Assembly (NCBI RefSeq): GCF_018130765.1
Contig: NZ_JAFCJZ010000004.1
Span: 420,428-484,427 of the forward strand
Length of the DNA stretch: 64,000 bases
Direction: 5' to 3'
Source of the DNA: Bradyrhizobium iriomotense
GTDB lineage: Bacteria; Pseudomonadota; Alphaproteobacteria; Rhizobiales; Xanthobacteraceae
In this document: positions 8,585 to 17,193 of the stretch, one piece after another
Position numbering within the stretch: the stretch's first letter is position 1
How the letters are laid out: the number at the start of each line of letters is the position of its first letter
The notes under the pieces: generated by a model
Seen by the model: only the letters and a program-made list of their open reading frames with translations
What the model was told of the DNA's origin: nothing
Database searches by the model: none
Made by a program: the position numbers and the translations under genes

Positions 8585-9829
8585 ATGGATTTCACTTTGA
8601 GCGAACAGCAGCGACTCTGGCGCGATCGGATCGTCGGGTTCATGGAGCAACACATCTACCCGTCCGTCCCGGCCTACGAATCTCAAATCGCGGGTTTCGG
8701 TTCCGATCGTTGGCGCGTCGTTCCGATCGTTGAAGAGCTTAAGCAAAGAGCCAGATCGCAAGGTCTTTGGAATCTGTTCCTTCCCCCGTCCGATCATCAT
8801 GATACAGACGAATTTAAGGGCGCCGGACTCTCGAACCTCGAATACGCGTTATGTGCCGAGGAGTTGGGCAAGGTCTTCTTCGCCTCCGAAGTCTTCAACT
8901 GCTCGGCGCCCGATACCGGCAATATGGAGGTGCTTCACCGCTACGGGACCAAGGAGCAAAAGGAGCGGTGGTTGCGACCGCTCATGCGAGGTGAGATCCG
9001 ATCAGCCTTTTTGATGACGGAGCCGGCGGTAGCCTCGTCGGACGCCACCAACATCGAAACCTCCATAAAGCGAGATGGCGACCACTACGTCATCAATGGA
9101 AGGAAGTGGTGGTCATCCGGTGCTGGAGATCCCCGCTGCAAGATTGCGATCGTGATGGGCAAGACTGCGACAACGGGTCCGACCCATCAGCAGCAGTCTC
9201 AGATCCTGGTTCCGCTCGACACCCCGGGCGTCAACATCGAGAGGATGCTTCCGGTGTTTGGATATGACGATGCGCCCCACGGCCACGCACAAATCCTGCT
9301 CGACAACGTGCGTGTCCCGGCTGCCAATCTTCTGCTCGGTGAGGGAAGGGGATTCGAGATCGCGCAGGGACGCCTTGGGCCGGGCCGCATCCATCATTGC
9401 ATGCGCACGATCGGCGTCGCTGAAGCTGCGCTGGAAAAGATGGCGACGCGGCTGCTGAATCGCACGGCGTTCGGGAAGAAGCTGTCGGAGCAGTCGATCT
9501 GGGAACAGCGAGTCGCGGAAGCTCGTATCGACATCGAGATGGCGCGTTTGCTTTGCCTCAAGGCGGCGGACCTGATGGACAGGGTCGGCAACAAGGAGGC
9601 GAAGCTGGAGATCGCAATGATCAAGGTTGCTGCTCCCCGGATTGCCTTGCGAGTGATTGACGATGCCATTCAGGCGCACGGCGCTGCTGGCGTAAGCGAA
9701 GATTTCGGCCTTGCACGCGAATACGCCTTGATGAGGATCATGCGCCTGGCCGACGGCCCTGACGAGGTTCATAACCGCCAGATCGCGCATATGGAATTCA
9801 AGAAGCGCCTCGGGGGAAAAAAGTCGTGA
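8585..9829 (+). CDS. Acyl-CoA dehydrogenase, ACAD10/ACAD11-like
   Basis: A 414-aa flavoprotein of the acyl-CoA dehydrogenase fold. The start at 8585 follows a GAAAGGATCAAGAGA ribosome-binding region; about 40 upstream residues in frame look non-coding. Conserved segments include [15 protein letters not shown] (about 140-154), [12 protein letters not shown], and the C-terminal [14 protein letters not shown], which is typical of ACAD10/11 proteins. Those enzymes carry an APH-like kinase domain; here that domain is the next gene, whose start overlaps this stop. By analogy with ACAD10/11 and the levulinate LvaA/LvaC pair, the two may convert a 4-hydroxyacyl-CoA into a 3-hydroxyacyl-CoA by way of phosphorylation. 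That role is inference from family and pairing. Confidence 0.85.
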   Translation: MDFTLSEQQRLWRDRIVGFMEQHIYPSVPAYESQIAGFGSDRWRVVPIVEELKQRARSQGLWNLFLPPSDHHDTDEFKGAGLSNLEYALCAEELGKVFFASEVFNCSAPDTGNMEVLHRYGTKEQKERWLRPLMRGEIRSAFLMTEPAVASSDATNIETSIKRDGDHYVINGRKWWSSGAGDPRCKIAIVMGKTATTGPTHQQQSQILVPLDTPGVNIERMLPVFGYDDAPHGHAQILLDNVRVPAANLLLGEGRGFEIAQGRLGPGRIHHCMRTIGVAEAALEKMATRLLNRTAFGKKLSEQSIWEQRVAEARIDIEMARLLCLKAADLMDRVGNKEAKLEIAMIKVAAPRIALRVIDDAIQAHGAAGVSEDFGLAREYALMRIMRLADGPDEVHNRQIAHMEFKKRLGGKKS

Positions 9830-10899
9830 CGCCGAGGAGCCGTATCGAGGATCAACTCACGCCAACCACTACCGCGGAAGGTGGCTCCCGGACTGTCGGA
9901 CCACGGCTGCTCGTCTGGTTGAAGACGAACATCCCGGATCTGGCGGAGCCGATCACGGTCTCTCAACTCGATGGTGGTCAATCGAACCCCACCTACAGGA
10001 TCCAAAGTCCCTCCGGTGCTTACGCGCTGAGAAGGAAACCTTTGGGAAAACTGCTGCCCTCCGCTCATGCGATCGATCGCGAGTATAGGGTGATGTCGGC
10101 CCTCCACGGAACCGGATTTCCTGTCCCGCGGCCCATCGTCTTTTGCGATGATGATGAGGTCATTGGCTCCGCCTTCTACGTGATGGAGTGGATCGATGGT
10201 CGGCACTATTGGGATGGTACGCTCCCGCAGGTGAGTGCACGAGAGAGGCGCGCCATCTACCGGGCCGAGGTATCAACCCTAGCACACCTCCACATGATCG
10301 ATCCGGAGACAATTGGTTTGTCGACCTACGGCAAGCCAGGCAACTATTTCTCGCGTCAGATCGACCGCTGGTCCAAGCAGTACCGAGCCTCGGAAACGCG
10401 GCGGATCGATCCTATGGAGAGGCTGATAGGCTGGCTTCCCGCGACGGTGCCGCCACAGGAGCGGGTGTCGATCGTGCATGGCGATTACCGCCTCGACAAT
10501 CTGATCTTCTCCAACAACGACACGCAAGTCGCCGCTGTACTGGACTGGGAGCTTTCCACCCTCGGCGATCCCTTGGCTGACTTCACCTATTTCCTGTCTC
10601 ACTGGGTCATTCCTCCGGATGGAAGAAGCGGGCTGGCAGGGCTGGACCTCGAGGCGCTGGGCATTCCGGAGATCGAGGAGATGGTCGCGCTCTATGCAGA
10701 GCAGACGCAGAGGCGGAGCCTATCGGACCTGAATTGGTACTTCGCCTACAATCTCTATCGCATTGCCTGCATTGGGCAGGGCGTGATCGGACGCGTACGT
10801 GACGGCACGGCTGCGCATCCACTCGCAGCCGAAATCGAGTCGAGGATCGAGCCCTTGGCGCGAACCGCGTGGTCCTTCGCCGAGCGGGCGGGTGCCTGA
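9826..10899 (+). CDS. APH-fold phosphotransferase, ACAD10/11 kinase-domain homologue
   Basis: A 357-aa kinase-like protein that begins with GTG inside the GTGA overlap with the preceding dehydrogenase, behind a GGGGGA ribosome-binding site. The nucleotide-binding lobe lies around 50-120, the catalytic loop is [10 protein letters not shown] (216-225) and the metal-binding Asp is D240 in LDWE, so all key kinase residues are present. Antibiotic resistance is unlikely: this subfamily is found with acyl-CoA dehydrogenases and is fused to one in ACAD10/11, where it phosphorylates 4-hydroxyacyl-CoA. The tight coupling with an ACAD10/11-like partner supports that job here. Substrate chain length unknown. 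Confidence 0.85.
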   Translation: MTPRSRIEDQLTPTTTAEGGSRTVGPRLLVWLKTNIPDLAEPITVSQLDGGQSNPTYRIQSPSGAYALRRKPLGKLLPSAHAIDREYRVMSALHGTGFPVPRPIVFCDDDEVIGSAFYVMEWIDGRHYWDGTLPQVSARERRAIYRAEVSTLAHLHMIDPETIGLSTYGKPGNYFSRQIDRWSKQYRASETRRIDPMERLIGWLPATVPPQERVSIVHGDYRLDNLIFSNNDTQVAAVLDWELSTLGDPLADFTYFLSHWVIPPDGRSGLAGLDLEALGIPEIEEMVALYAEQTQRRSLSDLNWYFAYNLYRIACIGQGVIGRVRDGTAAHPLAAEIESRIEPLARTAWSFAERAGA

Positions 10900-10969
10900 T
10901 CCAGCAGCTGCCGTAACTTGAATGCGGCTTCTGCGGGAGCCCCTTCATCATCCAAGTTAAGAGGAACAA

Positions 10970-12115
10970 ATGCCCTATCGCTCGCCATGGATGACGCAGG
11001 ATATCGATGCCTTCAGGGATCATTTCCAGAAATTTCTGAGGAGCAGCCTGTTGCCCGCCTCTTCTCGATGGCGGAAGGAGAAGATGATGGACCGCTCCGC
11101 TTGGCGCGCGCTTGGCGAGATCGGGGCGTTGCTGCCGAGTGTTCCGGAAGCCTATGGTGGAGCCGGAGCGACATTCGCGTTTGATGCGGCGGTGTTTGAA
11201 GACCTTGCCGCGGTCGTGCCTGAGGCGTTGGCGGGCGTGAGCGTCAGCAGCGGTATCGTCGCTCACTACATCCTGAACTACGGCTCGGAAGAGCAGAAGC
11301 GACGCTGGCTGCCCGGCATGGCGCGCGGTGAGCTCATCGGCGCCATCGCCATGACCGAGCCCGGGACCGGATCCGATCTGCAGAGCGTCCGCACCCAGGC
11401 CCGGCTCGAAGGAGACCATTACGTCGTGAACGGTCAAAAGACCTTCATTACCAACGGGCAGTGCGCGGACCTCGTGATTGTTGTCGCGCGGACGGGCGGG
11501 CCTGGAGCGACTGGAATTTCTCTGATCGTCCTGGAGACGAAAGATGCGAGCGGTTTCCGCCGGGGGCGCAATCTCGACAAGATCGGTCTCCATGCGTCCG
11601 ACACATCTGAGCTCTTCTTTGAAGATGCGATCGTTCCGAAGGAGAACCTGCTTGGCTCGGAGGAGGGCCAGGGCTTCGCTCAGCTCATGCACCAACTGCC
11701 TCGAGAGCGGCTATTGATCGCAATCGCCTCTGTGGCGGCGATGGAGAGAGCGGTGGCTCTTACCGCCGAATATACCAAGGAGCGGAAGGCATTCGGCAAG
11801 CCGATCCTGGAGTTTCAGAACACGAGCTTCGTATTGGCCGAGAGAAAGACTGAGGCCACAATAGCGAGAATCTTCGTCGACTGGTGCGTTGAACGTCTGA
11901 TCCAAGGCGAACTGGATGCAACGACCGCATCGATGGCAAAGTGGTGGTGCTCCGAGAAGGAGGTCCAGACCGCTGACGAATGCCTCCAGCTGCACGGTGG
12001 GTACGGCTACATGGAGGAGTACCCGATCTCGCGCATGTTCGTGGACTCGCGAATTCAGAAGATCTATGGCGGCACCAACGAAATCATGAAAATGCTCATC
12101 GCTCGCTCCCTCTAA
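10970..12115 (+). CDS. Acyl-CoA dehydrogenase, LCAD-like
   Basis: A 381-aa dehydrogenase with AMTEPGTGSDLQ (127-138), NGQKTFITNG (154-163), RKAFGKPILEFQ and a C-terminus QKIYGGTNEIMKMLIARSL. The GGTNE ending, with Gly where medium-chain enzymes have the catalytic Glu, plus Glu246 in LPRERLL, matches long-chain acyl-CoA dehydrogenase, where the base lies in that earlier helix. A close paralogue sits at 38255. AAGAGGAACAA precedes the ATG. It should oxidise an acyl-CoA to the 2-enoyl-CoA with electrons going to ETF. It ends the plus-strand group that starts at 4609 or 5528. Confidence 0.9.
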   Translation: MPYRSPWMTQDIDAFRDHFQKFLRSSLLPASSRWRKEKMMDRSAWRALGEIGALLPSVPEAYGGAGATFAFDAAVFEDLAAVVPEALAGVSVSSGIVAHYILNYGSEEQKRRWLPGMARGELIGAIAMTEPGTGSDLQSVRTQARLEGDHYVVNGQKTFITNGQCADLVIVVARTGGPGATGISLIVLETKDASGFRRGRNLDKIGLHASDTSELFFEDAIVPKENLLGSEEGQGFAQLMHQLPRERLLIAIASVAAMERAVALTAEYTKERKAFGKPILEFQNTSFVLAERKTEATIARIFVDWCVERLIQGELDATTASMAKWWCSEKEVQTADECLQLHGGYGYMEEYPISRMFVDSRIQKIYGGTNEIMKMLIARSL

Positions 12116-12196
12116 GCCGAGAGGCGAGCGAGCCGCCGATATCCCCGCGCACGGGGCCCAGTTCGCGGGGACGGGACCGGGCTGGACTAGCGCGGG

Positions 12197-12226
12197 CTGG
12201 CATTCTGCAGTTGTGAACTGGCATTC
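12197..12226. repeat. Direct repeat CTGGCATTC x2 at 21-bp spacing
   Basis: The 9-mer CTGGCATTC occurs at 12197-12205 and 12218-12226. A spacing of two helical turns upstream of the regulator at 12338 suggests a protein-binding site on one face of the DNA. Could be chance; no third copy was seen. Confidence 0.35.
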
Positions 12227-12337
12227 AGTGGTCTAGTTGTCTTCCGAGCAACAAGTCCGCATGTTCTGGTCATTCGATGCGCTTGCTTTGACGACCAGAG
12301 ACGCACCAGTCCGATTTTGCAGCGCCGGAGCAATTAT

Positions 12338-13381
12338 TTGGCTCGCACGAACCCCGTCAGCAGCCCAAGCGCGCGAAAGACCCGGTCCGCCAGCAAACCC
12401 AAGGGAACATCCGAACTTCGGGAGCGGAAATGCTCGGTTGCGCGCACAGTGGTCATCCTGTCGGACGCGTGGACCTTCCTGGTAATCCGAGAGGCATTTT
12501 TCGGAGCCCATCGTTTCGAAGAATTCCGCTCGATGCTGCAGATACCGAGAGCGACCTTGACCGATCGGCTGCAGCGCCTGGTGTCGGAGGGAATCTTCAA
12601 GCGGATCGAGTATTCCGAGACGTCAAGCTGGGTCGAATACCGCCTGACCCGGTCGGGCATCGATCTCTACCCGACGTTCATGGCTCTCATGCAGTTCGGG
12701 GACAAATGGCTCTCCGAGAACCAGGGCGTGCCCCTGCAATTGGTGCATGCCGATTGCGGCAAGGTGAGCAAGCCGTTCGTTGCCTGCTCCCATTGCCTGA
12801 ATAAGGTGACGGCCCGCCACGTCACTTATCGCGATGGCCCCGGGGCGGGGCTCGTCAGCGTCGAACCATCCAAACGCTCGCGACGGTCGTCAGACGATGA
12901 GCAGTTCAATCGGGGTCGGCCAAGCTCGGTTTCGCGTGCTCTGCAGGTCATCGGGGACCGGTGGAGCTTCCTGGTAATTCGGGAGGCGTTCTTCGGGGCG
13001 CGGCGGTTCGACAAACTGCAGTCTGAGCTAGGTATCGCCCCGAACATCCTGTCCGATCGACTCACACGGCTCGTCGAGCGCGGAATCTTCATGAAGAGGA
13101 TGTACCAAAGCGGGCCGGATCGCTTCGAGTACCTTTTGACGCCAATGGGCTTCGATCTTTATGGCCCCCTGATCATCATGATGGCATGGGGCGACAAGTG
13201 GAGATCCAACGGGAAGGTGCCGCTGATTCTAACCCACATCGATTGCGGTCACGATTTCACGCCGACCGTGATATGCGACGAATGCAAGAACCCTGTACAG
13301 GCGCACGCGATGCAATATCGCATGCGTTACAACCCGGATCGCTATGGCGGCAAAAAAAGCAGCCGGGCGTTGCCCGGCTGA
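12338..13381 (+). CDS. Second tandem HxlR-type regulator
   Basis: About 347 aa with the same architecture as the regulator at 3504: winged-helix units near 35-130 and 200-295 (SDAWTFLVIREAFFG at 42-56 and GDRWSFLVIREAFFG at 206-220), each followed by a Cys cluster (C140, C150, C153 and C303, C313, C316). The second unit is closer to standard HxlR proteins than the first. The start is uncertain: TTG at 12338 is favoured because CCGGAG lies 7 bases before it, while TTG at 12317 has no ribosome-binding site. The N-terminal 30 residues are basic and low in structure. The last codons overlap the terminator of the convergent binding-protein gene. Possibly controls the dehydrogenase group upstream or the transporter downstream. 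Confidence 0.75.
   Translation: MARTNPVSSPSARKTRSASKPKGTSELRERKCSVARTVVILSDAWTFLVIREAFFGAHRFEEFRSMLQIPRATLTDRLQRLVSEGIFKRIEYSETSSWVEYRLTRSGIDLYPTFMALMQFGDKWLSENQGVPLQLVHADCGKVSKPFVACSHCLNKVTARHVTYRDGPGAGLVSVEPSKRSRRSSDDEQFNRGRPSSVSRALQVIGDRWSFLVIREAFFGARRFDKLQSELGIAPNILSDRLTRLVERGIFMKRMYQSGPDRFEYLLTPMGFDLYGPLIIMMAWGDKWRSNGKVPLILTHIDCGHDFTPTVICDECKNPVQAHAMQYRMRYNPDRYGGKKSSRALPG
13352..13380 (-). terminator. Intrinsic terminator of the 13398 binding-protein gene
   Basis: On the minus strand: 9-bp stem (CAGCCGGGC / GCCCGGCTG, 13360-13380, 3-nt loop) followed directly by GC and seven T. It begins 17 bases after the stop codon at 13398. It lies wholly inside the last codons of the convergent regulator gene, whose final residues RALPG are encoded by the stem. 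Confidence 0.85.
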
Positions 13382-13397
13382 AGTTTGGGAGGACCAG

Positions 13398-14609
13398 CTA
13401 TTTCTGGATCAGCGGACACTTGCTTTCGGAAAGTGGCCGGAAGGCTTCGTCTCCCGGGATCACTGCCCGCAGCTTGTAATAGTCCCAGTCGTATTTGGAT
13501 TCTTCGGGCTTCTTCACCTCGTAGACATACATGTCGTGGACGAAGCGTCCGTCCTCCCGGATGCGTCCATTCTTGGCGAAGAAGTCGTTGACCGGCATTT
13601 CGCGCATCTTCGCCATTACGGTCTTGGCGTCGTCGGTGCCGGCAGCCTTGACGGCGTTGAGGTAGTGCATGGTCGACGAATAGTCGCCGGCGTCGCCCAT
13701 ATGCGGCATGCGCTTCATCTTGGCGAAAAAGCGTTTGGCAAAGGCGCGCGTCTCCTCGTCACGATCCCAGTAGAACGCATTGGTCAGCACTAGGCCCTGC
13801 GCGGACCGTAAGCCCATCGAGTGGATATCGGTGATCCAGACCAGCAAGCCTGCCAGGGTCTGCGTGACGCCGAATTCCTTTGCCGACTTGAGCGCGTTGA
13901 TGAACACGGTGCCCGACCCCGCGATCGCGACGACATTGGCCTTCGATGCCTGCGCCTGGAGCAGGAACGCCGCATGGTCGTTGGTGTCGATGGGGTAGCG
14001 TACCGTCCCTGCGATGTCGCCGCCGTTGGCCTTGACCACGGCACTGGTATCGGCCTCGAGAGCATGCCCGAAGGCGTAGTCGGCAGTCAGGAAATACCAC
14101 GACTTCAAGCCTTCCTTGATCAGCGCCTTGCCTGTGCCCTGCGCCAGTGCATACGTGTCGTAAGCATAGTGGATGCTGTTGGGCGTGCAGGAATCGCCCG
14201 TCAACCGTGATGTGCCGGAGCCGTTGACGATCGCGATCCGTCCCTTCTCTTTTGCGACGTTGGTGACCGCCAGCGCGATTGAGGAGTTGATCAGGTTGGC
14301 GATCATGTCGACTTTGTCGACGTCGTACCATTCCCGTGCCTTGGCGATCGCGACTTCGTTGCGGTTCTGATGATCGGCCACCACGACCTCGATCGGCTTG
14401 CCGAGCACGCTGCCGCCGAAATCCTCGACAGCCATCTTCACGGCAGTGACAGAGCCTTCGCCCGACTCGTGCGAGAACTGGCCGGACATGTCGGTCAGGA
14501 CACCGATCTTGACGACGTCGTCGGAAATCCCGGCGGTTTGGGCAAGGGCCGGGACCGCCGCCCCTAATGCCAATGTCACTCCCAGACCGAACCGAATAAT
14601 TACTCTCAT
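13398..14609 (-). CDS. ABC transporter substrate-binding protein, Leu/Ile/Val type
   Basis: A 403-aa periplasmic binding protein with a clear signal peptide (MRVIIRFGLGVTLALGAAVPALAQ, cleavage after ALA near residue 23) and the type 1 periplasmic core (VVKIGVLTDMSGQFS near 31-45). GGGAGGGAGCA precedes the ATG. It is divergent from the livGFHM genes, and the four together form a complete ABC importer. Only distantly like the orphan binding proteins at 7312 and 53130. The type often binds branched-chain or aromatic acids and amides; the actual ligand is unknown, though the catabolic surroundings favour an organic acid. Confidence 0.9.
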   Translation of the reverse strand: MRVIIRFGLGVTLALGAAVPALAQTAGISDDVVKIGVLTDMSGQFSHESGEGSVTAVKMAVEDFGGSVLGKPIEVVVADHQNRNEVAIAKAREWYDVDKVDMIANLINSSIALAVTNVAKEKGRIAIVNGSGTSRLTGDSCTPNSIHYAYDTYALAQGTGKALIKEGLKSWYFLTADYAFGHALEADTSAVVKANGGDIAGTVRYPIDTNDHAAFLLQAQASKANVVAIAGSGTVFINALKSAKEFGVTQTLAGLLVWITDIHSMGLRSAQGLVLTNAFYWDRDEETRAFAKRFFAKMKRMPHMGDAGDYSSTMHYLNAVKAAGTDDAKTVMAKMREMPVNDFFAKNGRIREDGRFVHDMYVYEVKKPEESKYDWDYYKLRAVIPGDEAFRPLSESKCPLIQK

Positions 14610-14663
14610 TGCTCCCTCCCTGCTTGGCCCTCGGAGATCACCCGAAAGCGCTCTTGATATTTG

Positions 14664-14687
14664 ACTTGCATAACTAGACTAATTTGC
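14664..14687. promoter_or_regulatory. ACTTGCATAACT element in the divergent transporter promoter
   Basis: Contains the 12-mer ACTTGCATAACT (14664-14675), which is repeated exactly, in inverse orientation, at 18211-18222; similarity continues for about 12 more bases (ACTA then TTTGC). TTGACT at 14661-14666 could be a -35 hexamer for livG. Probably a regulator site shared by the transporter and the 18257 operon. Confidence 0.55.
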
Positions 14688-14766
14688 TATGGTCCTGTCA
14701 AGTGACCTCGACGCTGCGTGATGTCGCGCCGCCTGGATCACGAGAAATCAGATGAGGAAGCGCGGG

Positions 14767-15582
14767 ATGAGCCAGGCCGAGCGCAGTCGTGCTGCGCCGA
14801 ATGATTGCGTTCTCGAAGCACAGGGCCTGCGAAAGGAGTTTCGCGGGTTCGTCGCGGTCGCAGGGGTCAACCTGAAGATTAGGCGCGGCAGCATTCACGC
14901 CTTGATCGGCCCAAACGGTGCGGGCAAGACCACCGTGTTCAATTTGCTGACGCGCTTCCTTCCGCTCTCTTCAGGCCGGATCAGCTTCGAGTCCGAGGAC
15001 GTGACCGCCTTGCGACCCGATCAGCTTGCTGCACGCGGTCTCGTGCGTTCGTTCCAAATCTCCGCCGTGTTCGCCAATCTCTCGGTGGCCGACAACATCA
15101 GGCTGGCGCTGCAACGACCCATGCTGTCTGCAATGCGCTTCTGGGCCGGCGATAAGGCTGCAACCTTCGGCGAAGACAGAATTTCCGGGCTGCTTGGTCA
15201 GGTGGGGCTCGAGAGCTTTGCGCGGGAGCGCGCTGGCGATCTGCCGTATGGGCGCAAGCGAGCGCTCGAAATTGCGACGACCCTCGCGGCCGATCCGAAA
15301 GTCATGTTGCTGGACGAACCGACCCAGGGGCTCGGGCATGAAGACGTCGATCGGGTGACCGATCTGATCCGGCGCGCGGCTCAGGGCCGCACCGTTGTGA
15401 TGGTCGAGCACAACATGAAAATGGTCGCTCAGATTGCCGATACCATCACTGTGCTACGGCGAGGTGAGATCATTGCCGAGGGCGCCTATCAGGAGCTTGC
15501 CGAGAATCCGGAGGTCGTAGAAGCCTATCTCGGCTCGAACCGCCGAGGCGATCGCTCGCAGCCGGGGGCGCGCGCATCATGA
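14767..15582 (+). CDS. livG: Branched-chain-type ABC transporter ATP-binding protein LivG
   Basis: About 271 aa. The Walker A motif GPNGAGKTT, a signature-like LPYGRKRALEIA, Walker B VMLLDEPTQGL and the switch His in VMVEHNMKMV are all present. The ATG at 14767 is preferred over 14752 because GAGGAAG sits 6 bases before it. LivG and LivF power uptake through the LivHM channel. Its stop overlaps the livF start (ATGA). The gene symbol denotes family, not amino-acid specificity. Confidence 0.9.
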   Translation: MSQAERSRAAPNDCVLEAQGLRKEFRGFVAVAGVNLKIRRGSIHALIGPNGAGKTTVFNLLTRFLPLSSGRISFESEDVTALRPDQLAARGLVRSFQISAVFANLSVADNIRLALQRPMLSAMRFWAGDKAATFGEDRISGLLGQVGLESFARERAGDLPYGRKRALEIATTLAADPKVMLLDEPTQGLGHEDVDRVTDLIRRAAQGRTVVMVEHNMKMVAQIADTITVLRRGEIIAEGAYQELAENPEVVEAYLGSNRRGDRSQPGARAS

Positions 15583-16301
15583 CGACCATGCCCCTCGAAA
15601 CCCATGTCCCTGCGCTGAGTGTGCACAATCTGCATGCCTGGTACGGCGAATCCCACATCCTGCATGGCATGAACCTGTCGCTCGGGGAGGGCGAGATCGT
15701 CGCGCTGCTCGGCCGCAACGGCAGCGGACGGACGACGACCTTGCGCGCCATCGTCGGTCTGGTCGACCGTCGCGCCGGGTCCATCACGGTAAATCAGCGC
15801 GAAGCGATCGGGATGAAGCCGCACCTCGTGGCACGACTCGGCATCGGCTACTGCCCCGAAGAGCGCGGCATCTTTTCCAGCCTGTCTTGTGAAGAAAACC
15901 TCATGCTGCCGCCGAAGCAGCGTGACGGGGGCATGTCGCTCGAACAAATCTACGAATTGCTGCCGAACCTCGCCGAGCGCCGTCGCGCGCAAGGGACGCG
16001 ATTGTCTGGCGGCGAGCAGCAGATGCTGGCCATCGCCCGGATCCTGCGCAGCGGCGCGCGCATTCTGCTGCTCGATGAGATCTCTGAAGGCCTCGCGCCG
16101 GTCATCGTGGATCGGTTGTTCGATACGGTCATCAGGTTGAAGGGCCTCGGCTACACTGTCCTGCTGGTCGAGCAGAACAAGTACTTTGCCCAGCCGCTAG
16201 CCGATCGCTTTCTCGTCGTCGAGCGCGGCGAGGTCGTCATGCAGCTAAGCCGCGACGAACTCGACGGCAACGCCGCCGTGGATCGGGTCCTTGGTATCTA
16301 A
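15579..16301 (+). CDS. livF: Branched-chain-type ABC transporter ATP-binding protein LivF
   Basis: A 240-aa ATPase starting in the ATGA overlap with livG. Signature LSGGEQQMLAIAR and Walker B ILLLDEISEGL are normal. The Walker A motif reads GRNGSGRTT (45-53): the phosphate-binding Lys is Arg51, encoded CGG. A Lys-to-Arg change here usually weakens hydrolysis in ABC proteins, though similar GRNGxGR variants exist in some LivF proteins, so the transporter may still work with LivG as the main catalytic site. Also note DEIS instead of the usual DEPS. Confidence 0.9.
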   Translation: MTTMPLETHVPALSVHNLHAWYGESHILHGMNLSLGEGEIVALLGRNGSGRTTTLRAIVGLVDRRAGSITVNQREAIGMKPHLVARLGIGYCPEERGIFSSLSCEENLMLPPKQRDGGMSLEQIYELLPNLAERRRAQGTRLSGGEQQMLAIARILRSGARILLLDEISEGLAPVIVDRLFDTVIRLKGLGYTVLLVEQNKYFAQPLADRFLVVERGEVVMQLSRDELDGNAAVDRVLGI

Positions 16302-16312
16302 AGGTGGTCGCA

Positions 16313-17191
16313 ATGTTCGATATCCCGCTCCAGGTCCTGCTCGGTCAGATTACGATCGGGCTGGTCAACGGATGCTTCTACGCGATGTTGAGCCTTGGGC
16401 TCGCAATCATCTTCGGCCTCTTGAACGTGATCAATTTCGCACACGGGGCACTCTATATGCTGGGTGCTTTCGGCGGCTATCTGCTGCTGCAGGTATTTGG
16501 AGTCGACTATTGGTGGTCCCTGGTCATCGCGCCAATTGGCGTCGGATTGATCGGCGCTGCAATCGAGCGGCTATTCCTGCGTAGGCTGGCGGGGGTCGAT
16601 CATCTCTACAGCCTGTTGTTCACGTTCGGGCTGGCGATCTTTCTCGAGGGCATCTTCCGCGACATTTATGGCGCTGCAGGCCGACCGTATCCGGTGCCGG
16701 CAGCACTGCGGGGCGTTGTCGACATCGGCTTCATGCGGCTGCCGGTCTACAGGATATGGATCGTCGTGGCTTCGCTTGCGATGTGCGGTGGCATCTGGCT
16801 GCTGATCGAGAAAACCAAACTCGGGTCCTATTTGCGAGCGGGCACCGAGAACCCGAGGTTGGTTCAAGCCCTCGGGATCAACGTTCCTGTCATGATCACA
16901 ATGACCTATGCGCTCGGCGCGGCCCTCGCGGCCTTCGCTGGTGTGCTTGCCGCGCCGCTCTATCAGGTTCAGCCGGCGATGGGCTCCAATCTCCTCATCG
17001 TCACCTTCGCGGTCGTGGTGATCGGCGGGTTGGGCTCGCTATCGGGTGCCATTCTCTCTGGTCTTACGCTCGGCGTCTTGGAAGGACTTTCAAAAGTGAT
17101 CTACCCGGAAGTTTCCTCAACTGTTGTTTTCATAGCCATGGCTGCGATCCTGTTGATCCGACCCGCAGGCCTGATGGGACGGGAGGCCTGA
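16313..17191 (+). CDS. livH: Branched-chain-type ABC transporter permease LivH
   Basis: About 292 aa, strongly hydrophobic with 7-8 membrane segments. The typical N-terminal block (GLVNGCFYAMLSLGLAIIFG, then LNVINFAHGALYMLG) and the C-terminal GGLGSLSGAILSG are present. ATG at 16313 is chosen over GTG at 16304 because AAAGGTGG precedes it. It pairs with LivM to form the channel in the inner membrane. It begins 11 bases after livF. Confidence 0.92.
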   Translation: MFDIPLQVLLGQITIGLVNGCFYAMLSLGLAIIFGLLNVINFAHGALYMLGAFGGYLLLQVFGVDYWWSLVIAPIGVGLIGAAIERLFLRRLAGVDHLYSLLFTFGLAIFLEGIFRDIYGAAGRPYPVPAALRGVVDIGFMRLPVYRIWIVVASLAMCGGIWLLIEKTKLGSYLRAGTENPRLVQALGINVPVMITMTYALGAALAAFAGVLAAPLYQVQPAMGSNLLIVTFAVVVIGGLGSLSGAILSGLTLGVLEGLSKVIYPEVSSTVVFIAMAAILLIRPAGLMGREA

Positions 17192-17193
17192 AG

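Noticed and set aside
9826..10899. Aminoglycoside resistance phosphotransferase
   Set aside because: Although APH-fold, the gene is coupled to an ACAD10/11-like dehydrogenase and matches the acyl-CoA-linked subfamily.
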